Origin: Kaistia sp. 32K
GTDB lineage: Bacteria > Pseudomonadota > Alphaproteobacteria > Rhizobiales > Kaistiaceae
Direction: 5' to 3'
Length of the DNA: 64,000 bases
NCBI RefSeq assembly: GCF_016629525.1
Contig: NZ_AP024269.1
Span: 3,911,001-3,975,000 of the forward strand
A program made the translations under genes and the position numbers. Below, piece by piece: positions 15,860 to 24,445 of this stretch (position 1 is the stretch's first letter; each line of letters starts with the position of its first letter). A model generated the notes under the pieces. The model worked only from the letters and a program-made list of their open reading frames with translations. It made no database searches and had not been told where the DNA came from.

Positions 15860-16996
15860 ATGCGCTCGGATCTCCTGAACCGGCGACGCTTCCTCCGCTC
15901 GGCCGGGCTGCGCTCCGGGACGGCGCTGGCGGGCGCCGCGCTCGGCGCGCCGGTCCTGGCGACGCCCGCGCTGGCGCAGGTGCTGCCGACGGTGCAATGG
16001 CGGCTGCACTCGGATTTCCCGCGCGCGATCGGCGCCACGTATCGCGGCGCCACCGGCATCGCCCGGACCGTCGCCAGCCTGACGGACGGCCGCTTCCAGA
16101 TCGAGATCCGCACCGCCGACGACGTCGACGGCGACCCGGCGCGGACGTTCGACGCCGTCGAGGCCGGCGCCATCGAGGCCTGCCACACCCTCTCCGCCTA
16201 CAATATCCGGCGCGACCCGGCCTTCGCCTTCGGCACAGCCCTGCCCTTCGGGCTCAATGCGCGCATGCAGAATGCCTGGATCGCCGAGGGCGGCGGCCAG
16301 TCGCTGCTCGACGATTTCTACGCCAGCTACAATCTGGTCTCCTTCGCCGCCGGCAATACCGGGGCGCAGATGGGCGGCTGGTTCCGCAAGGAGATCAAGA
16401 GCCTGCCGGAAATCGCCGGCATGAAGATGCGGATCGCCGGGCTCGGAGCGCTGGTGATGAACCGGCTCGGCGTCGAGACGCAGACCCTGTCGCCAGACGA
16501 GGCCCGCAAGGCGCTCGAGAGCGGCGCGATCGACGCGGCCGAATTCGCGGGACCGGCGGCCGACGAGGCTTTCGGCTTCCACGAGGTCGCGCCCTATTAC
16601 TACTATCCGGGCTGGTGGGAAGGCGGGCCGTCGCTGCACCTCTTCGCCAACAAGCCGGCCTTCGAGGCGCTGCCGCCGAGCTACCAGGCGGCGCTCCGGG
16701 CCGCCGCCGCGCAGGCGAACGTGACGATCCCGGCCCGCTTCGACATCCAGAACAACGCCGCCATCCGCCGCCTCGTCGCCGACGGCGTGCGGCTACGACC
16801 GTTCCCGCAGGATCTGCTCGACGCCGCCTACAGGGCGTCGTTCGAGCTCTATGCCGAACTCGCGGCTAAGAGCCCGAGCTTCAAGACGATCTACGAGCCC
16901 TGGAAGCATTTTCGCGACGAGATGTACCAATGGTACCGCGTCGCCGAGCACGCCTTCGACTCATTCGGCTTCGCCCAGCAATCGCGGGGGCTGTGA
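15860..16996 (+). CDS. TRAP transporter DctP-type binding protein, Tat-exported
   Basis: The 378-residue protein begins MRSDLLNRRRFLRSAG, a twin-arginine motif before a hydrophobic segment and an AQA-like cleavage site near residue 40. The mature part fits the DctP family (TRAP binding protein for organic acids or mannitol-type solutes). No membrane DctQ or DctM gene is adjacent: repeats and a nucleotidase lie downstream. It may serve a TRAP system elsewhere in the genome. AGGAAGG is upstream of the ATG. The solute cannot be predicted. Export by the Tat system implies folding before translocation, which is common for TRAP proteins in this group. Confidence 0.85.
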   Translation: MRSDLLNRRRFLRSAGLRSGTALAGAALGAPVLATPALAQVLPTVQWRLHSDFPRAIGATYRGATGIARTVASLTDGRFQIEIRTADDVDGDPARTFDAVEAGAIEACHTLSAYNIRRDPAFAFGTALPFGLNARMQNAWIAEGGGQSLLDDFYASYNLVSFAAGNTGAQMGGWFRKEIKSLPEIAGMKMRIAGLGALVMNRLGVETQTLSPDEARKALESGAIDAAEFAGPAADEAFGFHEVAPYYYYPGWWEGGPSLHLFANKPAFEALPPSYQAALRAAAAQANVTIPARFDIQNNAAIRRLVADGVRLRPFPQDLLDAAYRASFELYAELAAKSPSFKTIYEPWKHFRDEMYQWYRVAEHAFDSFGFAQQSRGL

Positions 16997-17004
16997 GGGT
17001 GGCG

Positions 17005-17200
17005 GGTGAGGGTCTACGGCCTCAACGGCCGATCTCCATCCTCGTAGTGAGAACGGGCCTGCAAAGCCGATAGTCCACCCTCCGCCGTCATCCCTGCGAA
17101 AGCAGGGATCCATGCCGACCCACGCTCGAGCGCCACGTGCGACAAACAACCCGGCGGAAATGGATCCCGGCTCGGAGGCCGGGATGACGGCGAGCGTGGG
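17005..17200. repeat. Repeat cluster before the 5'-nucleotidase gene
   Basis: GGTGAGGGTCTACGGCC at 17005 is the tail of the 'Ctcaccggcc' family. It is followed by GCCGTCATCCCTGCGAAAGCAGGGATCC (about 17086-17113) and by CCCGGCTCGGAGGCCGGGATGACGGC (about 17165-17190), both hairpin-forming. No gene is visible between 16997 and 17227. Confidence 0.75.
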
Positions 17201-17227
17201 GCTGGGAACGAGGCCCGGTCCCCTCCG

Positions 17228-18730
17228 CTAGTTGAACAAAATCCGTCCCTCGACCTTCGGCGCGATGGTCTTCGCCGTCGTGACGTAGTCGATCACGTCG
17301 CTCGCCATCAGCTTGGCGTCGACCGGGCTGATCAGGCGCGCAGCGTCCTTGAAGGCGAGGTAGCCGTCGCCGCCGCCGGCGAGATAGTCGTTGGTCGCCA
17401 GCGTATATTTGCGCTCGGGATCGAGCGGCGCGCCGTTCACCAGCACGCTGCGGACGCGCATGCCCGGCAGCTTGGAAAGATCGACCTCGACGACGAGGCC
17501 CGAGACCTGCGGGAAGCGGCCGGCGGCCGCCTCGGTCAGGCTGAAGCCGCTCTCCAGCGCCTGGCGCAGCTTCTCGCCGGTGACGACCAGCTTCACCGTC
17601 TTATTGCCGAAGGGGAGTTCGGCGAAGACGTCGGCCCGGGTCAGCGTGGCGCCGGCCGGATATTCACGATCTGCGCGGATGCCGCCGCCATTGGTGATCG
17701 CCACCTCGGCGTCGACGGCGTGGCGCATCGCGTCGGCGATCAGATTGCCGATCGCCGCCTCCTCGCCGCGCACCGTGGCGCGGCGGCTGTCGAGTGCCGT
17801 CTCACTCGTGCCGATCGCGACCTTCAGCTCGGCATCGAGCTTGTCCTGGTAGGATTTCACCACGGCGGCGATCTCCGGATCCGGCGTCACGGTGGCGCTG
17901 TCGACGATCTCGAAATGCGGCCGCCAGTGGACGGTCGTCTTGCCGTCCTTCTCCTGCTTGTCGACGGTGACGCGGGTAATCACGATGTTTTCGGCCTGCG
18001 CGCACGATTCCGTCAGCACCGTCTTGCCGTCATAGAAGGCGAGCAGATGCTCGTCATGGCCGGAGAAGACGAGGTCGGCGGCGCGATTGCGCACCAGCGC
18101 CATGTCGAGGGAAAGCGGCGTGTGCACCACGGCGACGACAAGATCGGCGCCGGCGGCGCGCAGCGCCTCGCCCTTCGCCTTGCCGGTCTCGATCGACGAG
18201 TTGAAGATCGTGTCGCCGGGCGAGGCGACGGTGCGGGTGTCTTCGGTGGTCAGGCCGTAGATGCCGATCCTGACGCCCTCGATCTCGACGATCCTCTCGT
18301 CGACCGTGTTCTTCGGCTGGCTGCCGTCCGGCTCGCGGATGTTCGAGGTCACGACCGGGAAGGTCGCCTCGCCGATCCGGGCATGGAAGACATCGGGGCC
18401 GAAATCGAACTCGTGATTGCCCGGCGTCAGGACGTCGAGCTTCATCCGGTTCAGGATGTCGATGATGTGGACGCCCTTATCGATGCCGGAGAGCAGCGAC
18501 GGCGAGATGGTGTCGCCGGAATGGACGAAGAGCGTCGGCCCCTTGGCCCTCTCGGCCGCGACCACCGTCGCGAGCCGGGCGAAGCCGCCGCGACCGTCCA
18601 GATCCTCCATGCGGTCGATGTCGTTGGTCTGGACGAAGGAAATGGTCACCGGCTCGGCGAGCAGCGGCCCCGTGGCCAGCGTCGCGAGAAGGAAGAGACC
18701 CAGTCCCAGGCTGCGCGTGCGTCCGATCAT
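17228..18730 (-). CDS. 5'-nucleotidase/2',3'-cyclic phosphodiesterase family protein (UshA-like)
   Basis: This 500-residue secreted enzyme has an N-terminal signal peptide (residues 1-26, ending LLAEP), a metallophosphatase domain and a C-terminal 5'-nucleotidase domain (ITNGGGIRAD, LPFGNKTVKLV, and the substrate loop NDYLAGGGDGY). Metal motifs are QTNDIDRM (residues 34-41), SGDTISPS (71-78) and GNHEFDFG (104-111). The usual TND-x-H start reads TNDID, so one metal ligand is Asp instead of His. It would dephosphorylate nucleotides or cyclic nucleotides in the periplasm. The ATG at 18730 starts the signal peptide; the longer frame from 18931 has no such feature. Confidence 0.88.
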   Translation of the reverse strand: MIGRTRSLGLGLFLLATLATGPLLAEPVTISFVQTNDIDRMEDLDGRGGFARLATVVAAERAKGPTLFVHSGDTISPSLLSGIDKGVHIIDILNRMKLDVLTPGNHEFDFGPDVFHARIGEATFPVVTSNIREPDGSQPKNTVDERIVEIEGVRIGIYGLTTEDTRTVASPGDTIFNSSIETGKAKGEALRAAGADLVVAVVHTPLSLDMALVRNRAADLVFSGHDEHLLAFYDGKTVLTESCAQAENIVITRVTVDKQEKDGKTTVHWRPHFEIVDSATVTPDPEIAAVVKSYQDKLDAELKVAIGTSETALDSRRATVRGEEAAIGNLIADAMRHAVDAEVAITNGGGIRADREYPAGATLTRADVFAELPFGNKTVKLVVTGEKLRQALESGFSLTEAAAGRFPQVSGLVVEVDLSKLPGMRVRSVLVNGAPLDPERKYTLATNDYLAGGGDGYLAFKDAARLISPVDAKLMASDVIDYVTTAKTIAPKVEGRILFN

Positions 18731-18900
18731 GCGAGCGATCTCCCTATGGATGTCCCGGCCAGTATGCCCGTGAATTGCTGCATCGGGATAACATCGAACG
18801 AGAAGCGCCGAAACGGCGCCGGCGCTGCGACAACGCGCAACGGCCGAAAATGCACCCGGCCCCTTCGCGGCGGAGCGGGGAACCGCTAAGTTCCGGCACG

Positions 18901-19959
18901 ATGACCAGCCAGATGACCGCACCCAGCACAACCGCCCCCGACAGCAAGCCCGCCGGCCATCCGCCGGTCGCGGCCGCGAAGGTCGGTGTCCTCCTCATCA
19001 ATCTCGGGACGCCCGACGCGACCGACTACTGGTCGATGCGGCGCTATCTCAAGGAATTCCTCTCCGATCCTCGCGTCATCGAGATTCCGAAGCTCGCCTG
19101 GTGGCCGATCCTGAACGGCATCATCCTGACGACGCGGCCGTCGAAGTCGGGCAAGAACTACGCCTCGATCTGGAACAACGAGCGCAACGAATCGCCGCTC
19201 CGCACCATCACGCGCGCACAGTCGGAAAAGCTCGCCGCCGCCTTCGCCGGCGAGGGCAAGATCGTCGTCGACTGGGGCATGCGCTATGGCACGCCCTCGA
19301 TCGCCGAGAAGATCGACGGCCTGAAGCGCGCCGGCTGCGACAGGATCCTGATCGCGCCGCTCTATCCGCAATATTCCGCAACGACGACGGCGACGGCGAA
19401 CGACAAGGCCTTCGACAAGCTGAAGACGATGCGCTGGCAGCCGGCCGTGCGCACGCTTCCCGCCTATCACGACGATCCCGTCTATATCGCGGCGCTCGCC
19501 ACTTCGGTCGAGCGCTCGATCGCGGCGCTCGATTTCGAGCCGGAGATCGTGCTCGCCTCCTTCCACGGCCTGCCGAAGCGCAATCTGGAGCTCGGCGACC
19601 CCTATCACTGCCACTGCCTGAAGACGGCAAGGCTGCTGCGCGAGCAGCTCGGCTGGCCGGAAGGGAAGCTGCGCGCCACATTCCAGTCGCGTTTCGGCAA
19701 GGCCGAATGGCTGCAGCCCTATACCGACAAGACGGTCGAGGCGCTGGCGAAGAGCGGCGTCAAGCGCATCGCCGCGGTGATGCCCGGCTTCTCGGCCGAT
19801 TGCGTCGAGACGCTGGAGGAGATCGCCGGCGAGAACGCCGAAATCTTCCGCCACAATGGCGGCGAGCATTTTGCCGCCCTCCCCTGCCTGAACGACAGCC
19901 CGGAAGGCATGGCGGTCATCGAACACATCGTCCGCCGGGAATTGCTCGGCTGGGTGTGA
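18901..19959 (+). CDS. hemH: Ferrochelatase
   Basis: Ferrochelatase inserts ferrous iron into protoporphyrin IX in the last step of heme synthesis. The 352-residue protein shows GVLLINLGTPD near residue 30, the metal-binding histidine in ASFHGLPKRN, and the GDPYHCHC segment typical of the family. No signal peptide or [2Fe-2S] tail is seen. The ATG at 18901 is the first with a fitting N-terminus. It is divergent from the UshA-like gene, with 170 bases between starts. It stands apart from other heme genes here, although cytochrome b561 at 0.2 kb and the cytochrome b at 27.5 kb are heme proteins. Confidence 0.95.
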   Translation: MTSQMTAPSTTAPDSKPAGHPPVAAAKVGVLLINLGTPDATDYWSMRRYLKEFLSDPRVIEIPKLAWWPILNGIILTTRPSKSGKNYASIWNNERNESPLRTITRAQSEKLAAAFAGEGKIVVDWGMRYGTPSIAEKIDGLKRAGCDRILIAPLYPQYSATTTATANDKAFDKLKTMRWQPAVRTLPAYHDDPVYIAALATSVERSIAALDFEPEIVLASFHGLPKRNLELGDPYHCHCLKTARLLREQLGWPEGKLRATFQSRFGKAEWLQPYTDKTVEALAKSGVKRIAAVMPGFSADCVETLEEIAGENAEIFRHNGGEHFAALPCLNDSPEGMAVIEHIVRRELLGWV

Positions 19960-19970
19960 GGGGGCGGGTC

Positions 19971-20110
19971 TTCTTAAGCACCCTCACCCCAACCCTCTCC
20001 CGCCAGCGGGAGAGGGAGCTCGCTTCAGCGCGCTAAAACGCCCGAGCCGATGCAACGCCCGGACGGAGCCCTCGCCCGCTTGCGGGAGAGGGTTGGGTGA
20101 GGGTCTTTCC
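19971..20110. repeat. Inverted repeat pair, 'CCTCACCCCAACCCTCTCCCGC' family
   Basis: Two facing copies: CACCCTCACCCCAACCCTCTC near 19979-20000 and GCGGGAGAGGGTTGGGTGAG near 20083-20105. They sit between the convergent ferrochelatase and KpsF-like genes. They form a large stem and could serve as terminator-like structure. Confidence 0.8.
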
Positions 20111-20112
20111 GT

Positions 20113-21111
20113 TCACGCCACGCCGATGCGCAGCAGGTCGTGCATGTGCAGCACGCCGACCGGCTTGCCGGCCTCGACGACGAAGAGCACCGTGATCTTG
20201 GCGCCGTTCAGCCGGTCGATCGCAGCCCCCACCAGCATGTCGGGCGGGATCGTCTTCGGCGCACGCGTCATCACCTCGTCGACATTGCGCGAGAGCAGGT
20301 CCGGGCCGATGTGACGGCGCAAGTCGCCGTCGGTGATCATGCCGATCAGCGCGCCATCACCGTCGACGACGCCGAGGCAGCCGAGCCCCTTCGCGGTCAT
20401 GGTGACGATCGCCTCGGTCATCGGCGATCCCGACGAGGCGACCGGCATCGAGGCGCCCTGGTGCATGATGTCGCGCACGAAATGCAGGCTGGCGCCCAGC
20501 TTGCCGCCGGGGTGGAACAGGCGGAAATCCTGCGCCGTGAAACCGCGCGTCTCCAGCAGCGCGATGGCGAGCGCATCGCCCAGCGCCAGCTGCATCACGG
20601 CTGACGTCGTCGGCGCCAGGCCGTGCGGGCAGGCCTCCTCGGCGCGTGGCAGCGTCAGCACATGCGTCGCCTGGCGGCCGAGCGCGCTGTCGGCGTTCGA
20701 AGTGACGGCGATCAGCGGCGTGCGAAAACGGCTCGCATATTCGACCACGGGGCGCAGCTCCGCCGTCTCGCCCGACCAGGAAAGCGCCAGGATGATGTCG
20801 TCACGCCCGACCATGCCGAGATCGCCATGGCTCGCCTCGGCGGCATGGACGAAGAAGGCCGGCGTGCCGGTCGAGGCGAGGGTCGCGGCGATCTTGACGC
20901 CGACATGGCCGCTCTTGCCGACGCCGGTGACGACGACGCGGCCGGCATGCTCGCGGATCAGGCGCACGACGTCGCCGAACGGGGCGGCGAGCGGTCCGGC
21001 AAGCGCCCCGGCGAGCGCATCGAGGCCGGCGCGCTCGCTCGAAAGCGTCCTCAGCGCCGATTCGACCGACTGGTTCGCGCGTTCCGCGTCCGGCTCGTCC
21101 TGAACCCGCAT
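20113..21111 (-). CDS. Arabinose-5-phosphate isomerase (KpsF/GutQ/KdsD family)
   Basis: The 332-residue protein has a sugar isomerase (SIS) domain at about residues 35-190 (GVGKSGHVGVKIAATLASTGT; SHGDLGMV) and two CBS domains after residue 210 (SPMTEAIVTMTAKGLGCLGVVD, MITDGDLRRH). The reaction interconverts ribulose 5-phosphate and arabinose 5-phosphate, the precursor of KDO for lipopolysaccharide. Length is typical. The small spacer to the next gene on the plus strand means divergent promoters. It is the only KDO-related gene in the window. The assignment as KdsD rather than a sorbitol-linked GutQ rests on family frequency. Confidence 0.92.
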   Translation of the reverse strand: MRVQDEPDAERANQSVESALRTLSSERAGLDALAGALAGPLAAPFGDVVRLIREHAGRVVVTGVGKSGHVGVKIAATLASTGTPAFFVHAAEASHGDLGMVGRDDIILALSWSGETAELRPVVEYASRFRTPLIAVTSNADSALGRQATHVLTLPRAEEACPHGLAPTTSAVMQLALGDALAIALLETRGFTAQDFRLFHPGGKLGASLHFVRDIMHQGASMPVASSGSPMTEAIVTMTAKGLGCLGVVDGDGALIGMITDGDLRRHIGPDLLSRNVDEVMTRAPKTIPPDMLVGAAIDRLNGAKITVLFVVEAGKPVGVLHMHDLLRIGVA

Positions 21112-21299
21112 CCTTCACTCCAAAACTGTTTGCGCGCGGGCTTTTAGCACGAGCGTGCGGCCATCGTCGCTCGAAAATGCCGCCGGACAAACGGGGCCAC
21201 GACAACGATCCCTTAACCAAGCCCGTTTACGGTTCGGAAACCATAGGGTCCGGCACGCCGGATCCCGGCTTCAACATGCAAGGGTCACGGCAAGCGGCA

Positions 21300-22745
21300 A
21301 TGCAATTTCCTGTCCGGCTCCTCCTGTCGGCGGCGCTCCTCGCAGCGCTGGCTCCGATGACGGTTGCCGTCGCGCAGGACGCCACTGCGCCGGTCGGGCC
21401 GTTCGACGCCGATGCCGATTTCGGGCGCCTGCGCGGCAGCGACGGGCAGGAAGCCGTCGACCTGTTCAACACGACGCTCACGAACCAGCCACTGCCAACC
21501 GAGACGCCGGAGGCCGGACGCGCCCAGCGCGGCGAGCGGCTGGCGCCGACGATCGCGCAGGAGGACGAGGCGCCGCTTCGCCCGCGCGCCCGCACCGCCG
21601 ACGCCCGCGACGCCTCCGCCTATGACCCGCTCGGCATCCGCGTCGGCAGCTTCGTCGTGCTGCCCTCGATCGAGATGCGCGGCGGCTACACCACCAACGC
21701 CGCCGGCTCCTCGACCGGCGGGCCGTCCGCCGTCTGGACGCTGGTGCCGGATTTGACCGTGCGCTCCGACTGGAGCCGGCACGAGCTCGGCTTCGTGCTG
21801 CACGGCACCTACGATTATTTCTCCGATACGTCGGTGGCGCCGCTGCCGACCGTCAACGCCGGGGCCAATGCCCGCATCGACCTGCCGCGCGACTGGGCGC
21901 TGCGGCTTCGCGGCAATTACAACTACCAGACCCAGTCGATCTCGAGCCTCGACTATCCGACCGGGGTCGAGAAGCCGCCGGGCATCAACACCTATGTCGG
22001 CGGCGCGACGCTCGACGGCAGCGTCGGGCGCACCGTGCTGCAGCTGCGCGGCAACGTCGCCTATTCGCAGTATAATGATGGCCATGTCGGCGACATCGTC
22101 GTGCCGCAGGGCGACCGCGACAACACGCTGGTGAGCGGCGCGGCCCGCGTCGGCTACGAGGTGACGCCGGCCTTCACGCCCTTCGTCGAGGCGGAGCTGT
22201 CGGACCGCAGCTTCAAGCAGAAGATCGACAACAACGGCTTCAACCGCGCCAGCCAGGGCGTGACGCTGCGCGGCGGCATCGCCTATTCCGCGGCCCCCGT
22301 CCTCACGGGCGAGGTCGCGCTCGGCTGGCACCACGAGCGTTACGACGACGCGGTGTTCAAGCCGTTCGACGCGATGACGGTCGACGCCTCGGTGATCTGG
22401 TCGCCGACGCCGCTCACCAACTTCACGCTGCGCGCCGCCACCTTCGTCAATCCGACCACCGATCCGAACTCGGCCGGCTCGATCGTCTACGACGCCGGCA
22501 TCCGCGCCGAGCACGCGCTCCGCCGCAACCTGACGCTCGAGGGCGACCTCGGCTGGCGGCGCGAATATTACGAAGGAATCAATGTCGCCGACGTCACCTA
22601 CCAAGCCGGCTTCGGGGTGACGTGGAAGCTCAATCGCGAGGCCTGGGTAGTCGGCCGCTTTTCGCAGGAATACTATCATAGCGCCGTGCCGGGCGGCAGC
22701 TATCCGACGACTACGGTCAGTGTCGGACTCCGGCTCCAGCGCTGA
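21300..22745 (+). CDS. Outer membrane beta-barrel protein
   Basis: This 481-residue protein has a signal peptide (MQFPVRLLLSAALLAALAPM, cleavage near AVAQ-DA), then an acidic region, then regularly spaced amphipathic strands alternating with aspartate/glycine-rich turns from about residue 110. It resembles the BBP2-type (PF10082) beta-barrels found near exopolysaccharide or polymer loci in alphaproteobacteria. The C-terminal residue is Arg, not the aromatic usual for porins. The start at 21300 was chosen because it opens the signal peptide; an ATG at 21276 would add eight residues. It could export or bind a polymer, but function is unknown. It is followed by a MarR regulator. Confidence 0.75.
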   Translation: MQFPVRLLLSAALLAALAPMTVAVAQDATAPVGPFDADADFGRLRGSDGQEAVDLFNTTLTNQPLPTETPEAGRAQRGERLAPTIAQEDEAPLRPRARTADARDASAYDPLGIRVGSFVVLPSIEMRGGYTTNAAGSSTGGPSAVWTLVPDLTVRSDWSRHELGFVLHGTYDYFSDTSVAPLPTVNAGANARIDLPRDWALRLRGNYNYQTQSISSLDYPTGVEKPPGINTYVGGATLDGSVGRTVLQLRGNVAYSQYNDGHVGDIVVPQGDRDNTLVSGAARVGYEVTPAFTPFVEAELSDRSFKQKIDNNGFNRASQGVTLRGGIAYSAAPVLTGEVALGWHHERYDDAVFKPFDAMTVDASVIWSPTPLTNFTLRAATFVNPTTDPNSAGSIVYDAGIRAEHALRRNLTLEGDLGWRREYYEGINVADVTYQAGFGVTWKLNREAWVVGRFSQEYYHSAVPGGSYPTTTVSVGLRLQR

Positions 22746-22754
22746 CGATCGTTT

Positions 22755-22780
22755 GCCGTGTCATCAACCCGACACGTTTA
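22755..22780 (+). terminator. Weak hairpin after the beta-barrel gene
   Basis: CGTGTC (22757-22762) pairs with GACACG (22771-22776), followed by TTTA. It may be a weak terminator, or an operator for the MarR gene that starts 22 bases later. It is too short to be sure. Confidence 0.3.
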
Positions 22781-22798
22781 CCCGGTATGCGGAGCATC

Positions 22799-23323
22799 AT
22801 GGCTTTTAACCACCGCAAAACGATCACCTTCCGCCTCGCCCAGTCAGCTCGCGCTGCCCGCGCGCGCTCGGGCGGTCACCTCATGCGGATCGGCCTCCAC
22901 CCGGGCCAGGAGAGCGTGCTGAAGGCGCTCGCCGAGCAGGACGGGCTGTCGATGAGCCAGCTGGCACAGGCCCTGTCTGTGCAGCCCCCCACCGTCACCA
23001 AGATGGTGAGCCGTCTCGCCGCCCAGGGCTATGTCGAGCGCAAGGCCTCGAAGGGCGACGGCCGCCAGGCCCATGTCCACCTGACCGAGCAGGGACGCGG
23101 CACGCTTGTCGACATCGACAAGGGCTGGAAGCGCCTCGAGCGGGAAGCGCTGGAAGGGCTCGACGACAAGGACGTCAAGAAGCTCCGCAAGCTCCTGCGC
23201 CAGATCGAGCGCAATCTTTCCGCTTCGTTCGACGACAGCGCCGAGCCGGGCGACGAAGATGCCGAGCCCGAGACCGAAACGCCGGCGGCCGAGCCGGTGG
23301 AGAGCGTCGCTCCCACGACTTGA
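22799..23323 (+). CDS. MarR family transcriptional regulator
   Basis: The 174-residue protein has a winged helix-turn-helix with the typical MarR recognition pattern LSMSQLAQALSVQPPTVTKMVSRLAAQGYVERK (about residues 50-82). It is followed by GDGRQAHVHLTEQG, and ends in an acidic, proline/glutamate-rich tail that is not part of the fold. It is expected to be a dimeric repressor that releases DNA on binding a small molecule. The ATG at 22799 has GCGGAGC just upstream. It follows the beta-barrel gene by 53 bases and may be on the same transcript. Its targets cannot be told. Confidence 0.85.
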   Translation: MAFNHRKTITFRLAQSARAARARSGGHLMRIGLHPGQESVLKALAEQDGLSMSQLAQALSVQPPTVTKMVSRLAAQGYVERKASKGDGRQAHVHLTEQGRGTLVDIDKGWKRLEREALEGLDDKDVKKLRKLLRQIERNLSASFDDSAEPGDEDAEPETETPAAEPVESVAPTT

Positions 23324-23413
23324 GCGACGCGGTGCAATCTGATTGAGTACAGGCGGCCCGATCTTCCGATAGCGCCTGCCCTCTGGGCAATTTCCTGATT
23401 TCCCGGAGTGCGG

Positions 23414-24313
23414 ATGTCCCCGTTGCCGACCGCGGATGCGGAGGCTCAGCAGCGCCTGCGCGGCATCGGGCTTTATTGCCTGGCCATGCTCTGCTTCACC
23501 ATGCTCGACGCCAGCGCGAAATACGCCAGCCAGTTCATACCGGTGCTGTCGATCGTCTGGGTCCGCTTCGCCGTCCACGCGCTGCTTGCGCTCGTCGTGT
23601 TCCAGCCCTGGCGCCACTGGGTGCTCTACCGGACGAAACGGCCGGTGCTGCAGGCGCTGCGCGCCCTGTTCCTCGCGGGCTCGACCTTCTTCAATTTCCT
23701 CGCCGTGCACGAGCTGCAGCTCGACATGACGATATCGATCGGCTTTTCCGCGCCCTTCATCACGGCGGCGCTGGCGGGGCCGATCCTCGGCGAATGGGCG
23801 GGCCCGCGCCGCTGGGCAGCGATCATCGTCGGCTTCGTCGGCGTGCTGATCATCACCATGCCGGGCTTCGGCGATTTGAACCCAGCCGTGTTCCTGTCGC
23901 TCGCCGCCGCCTGCTGCAACGCTTGCTACATCCTCTCGACCCGCATGCTCACCCGCTCGGATTCGAGCGTCGGCATGCTGCTCTATTCGGCCGTCGTGCC
24001 GCTGATCCTGGTGACGCCGGTGGCCGATCCGCTCGCCGCCGCCCCGCCGAGCGTCGTGGTCGGCATCTGCCTCCTGCTCACGGGTTCGCTCGGCTTCATC
24101 GGACACTGGTTCCTGATCCGCGCCCACCACCATACCGCCGTGCCGGTGCTGGCGCCGTTCATGTATACCGGGCTGATCTGGATGATCCTGCTCGGCTATT
24201 TCATCTTCGACGATGTCCCCGCGCCGCGCACGCTGGTCGGCGCCTCGATCATCATCGCGAGCGGCCTCTATCTGCTCTATCGCGAGCGCGTCCGCGTGCC
24301 GGGCGAGGCCTGA
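23414..24313 (+). CDS. DMT superfamily (EamA) transporter
   Basis: The 299-residue inner-membrane protein has ten predicted helices in two EamA halves, with AMLCFTMLDASAKYAS in the first repeat and SAPFITAALAGPILGE at the end of its third helix. The family exports small solutes such as amino acids or other metabolites, and substrate cannot be predicted. I used ATG 23414, with GGAG six bases upstream, rather than the GTG at 23408. A second permease gene (MFS) follows after 130 bases on the same strand; the short spacer holds no other gene. Confidence 0.85.
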   Translation: MSPLPTADAEAQQRLRGIGLYCLAMLCFTMLDASAKYASQFIPVLSIVWVRFAVHALLALVVFQPWRHWVLYRTKRPVLQALRALFLAGSTFFNFLAVHELQLDMTISIGFSAPFITAALAGPILGEWAGPRRWAAIIVGFVGVLIITMPGFGDLNPAVFLSLAAACCNACYILSTRMLTRSDSSVGMLLYSAVVPLILVTPVADPLAAAPPSVVVGICLLLTGSLGFIGHWFLIRAHHHTAVPVLAPFMYTGLIWMILLGYFIFDDVPAPRTLVGASIIIASGLYLLYRERVRVPGEA

Positions 24314-24445
24314 ACGGCCGCAGAAAGCTGCGGCGCGCCAAACTAAAACGCGCTACAAGCTCCCTGCCCGCCTCGATGCCGTCATCGTCCGGACCACCCC
24401 GCATACCATCCCGAACAGAGCGCCCCCAGCGCTTCCGGACACCCC

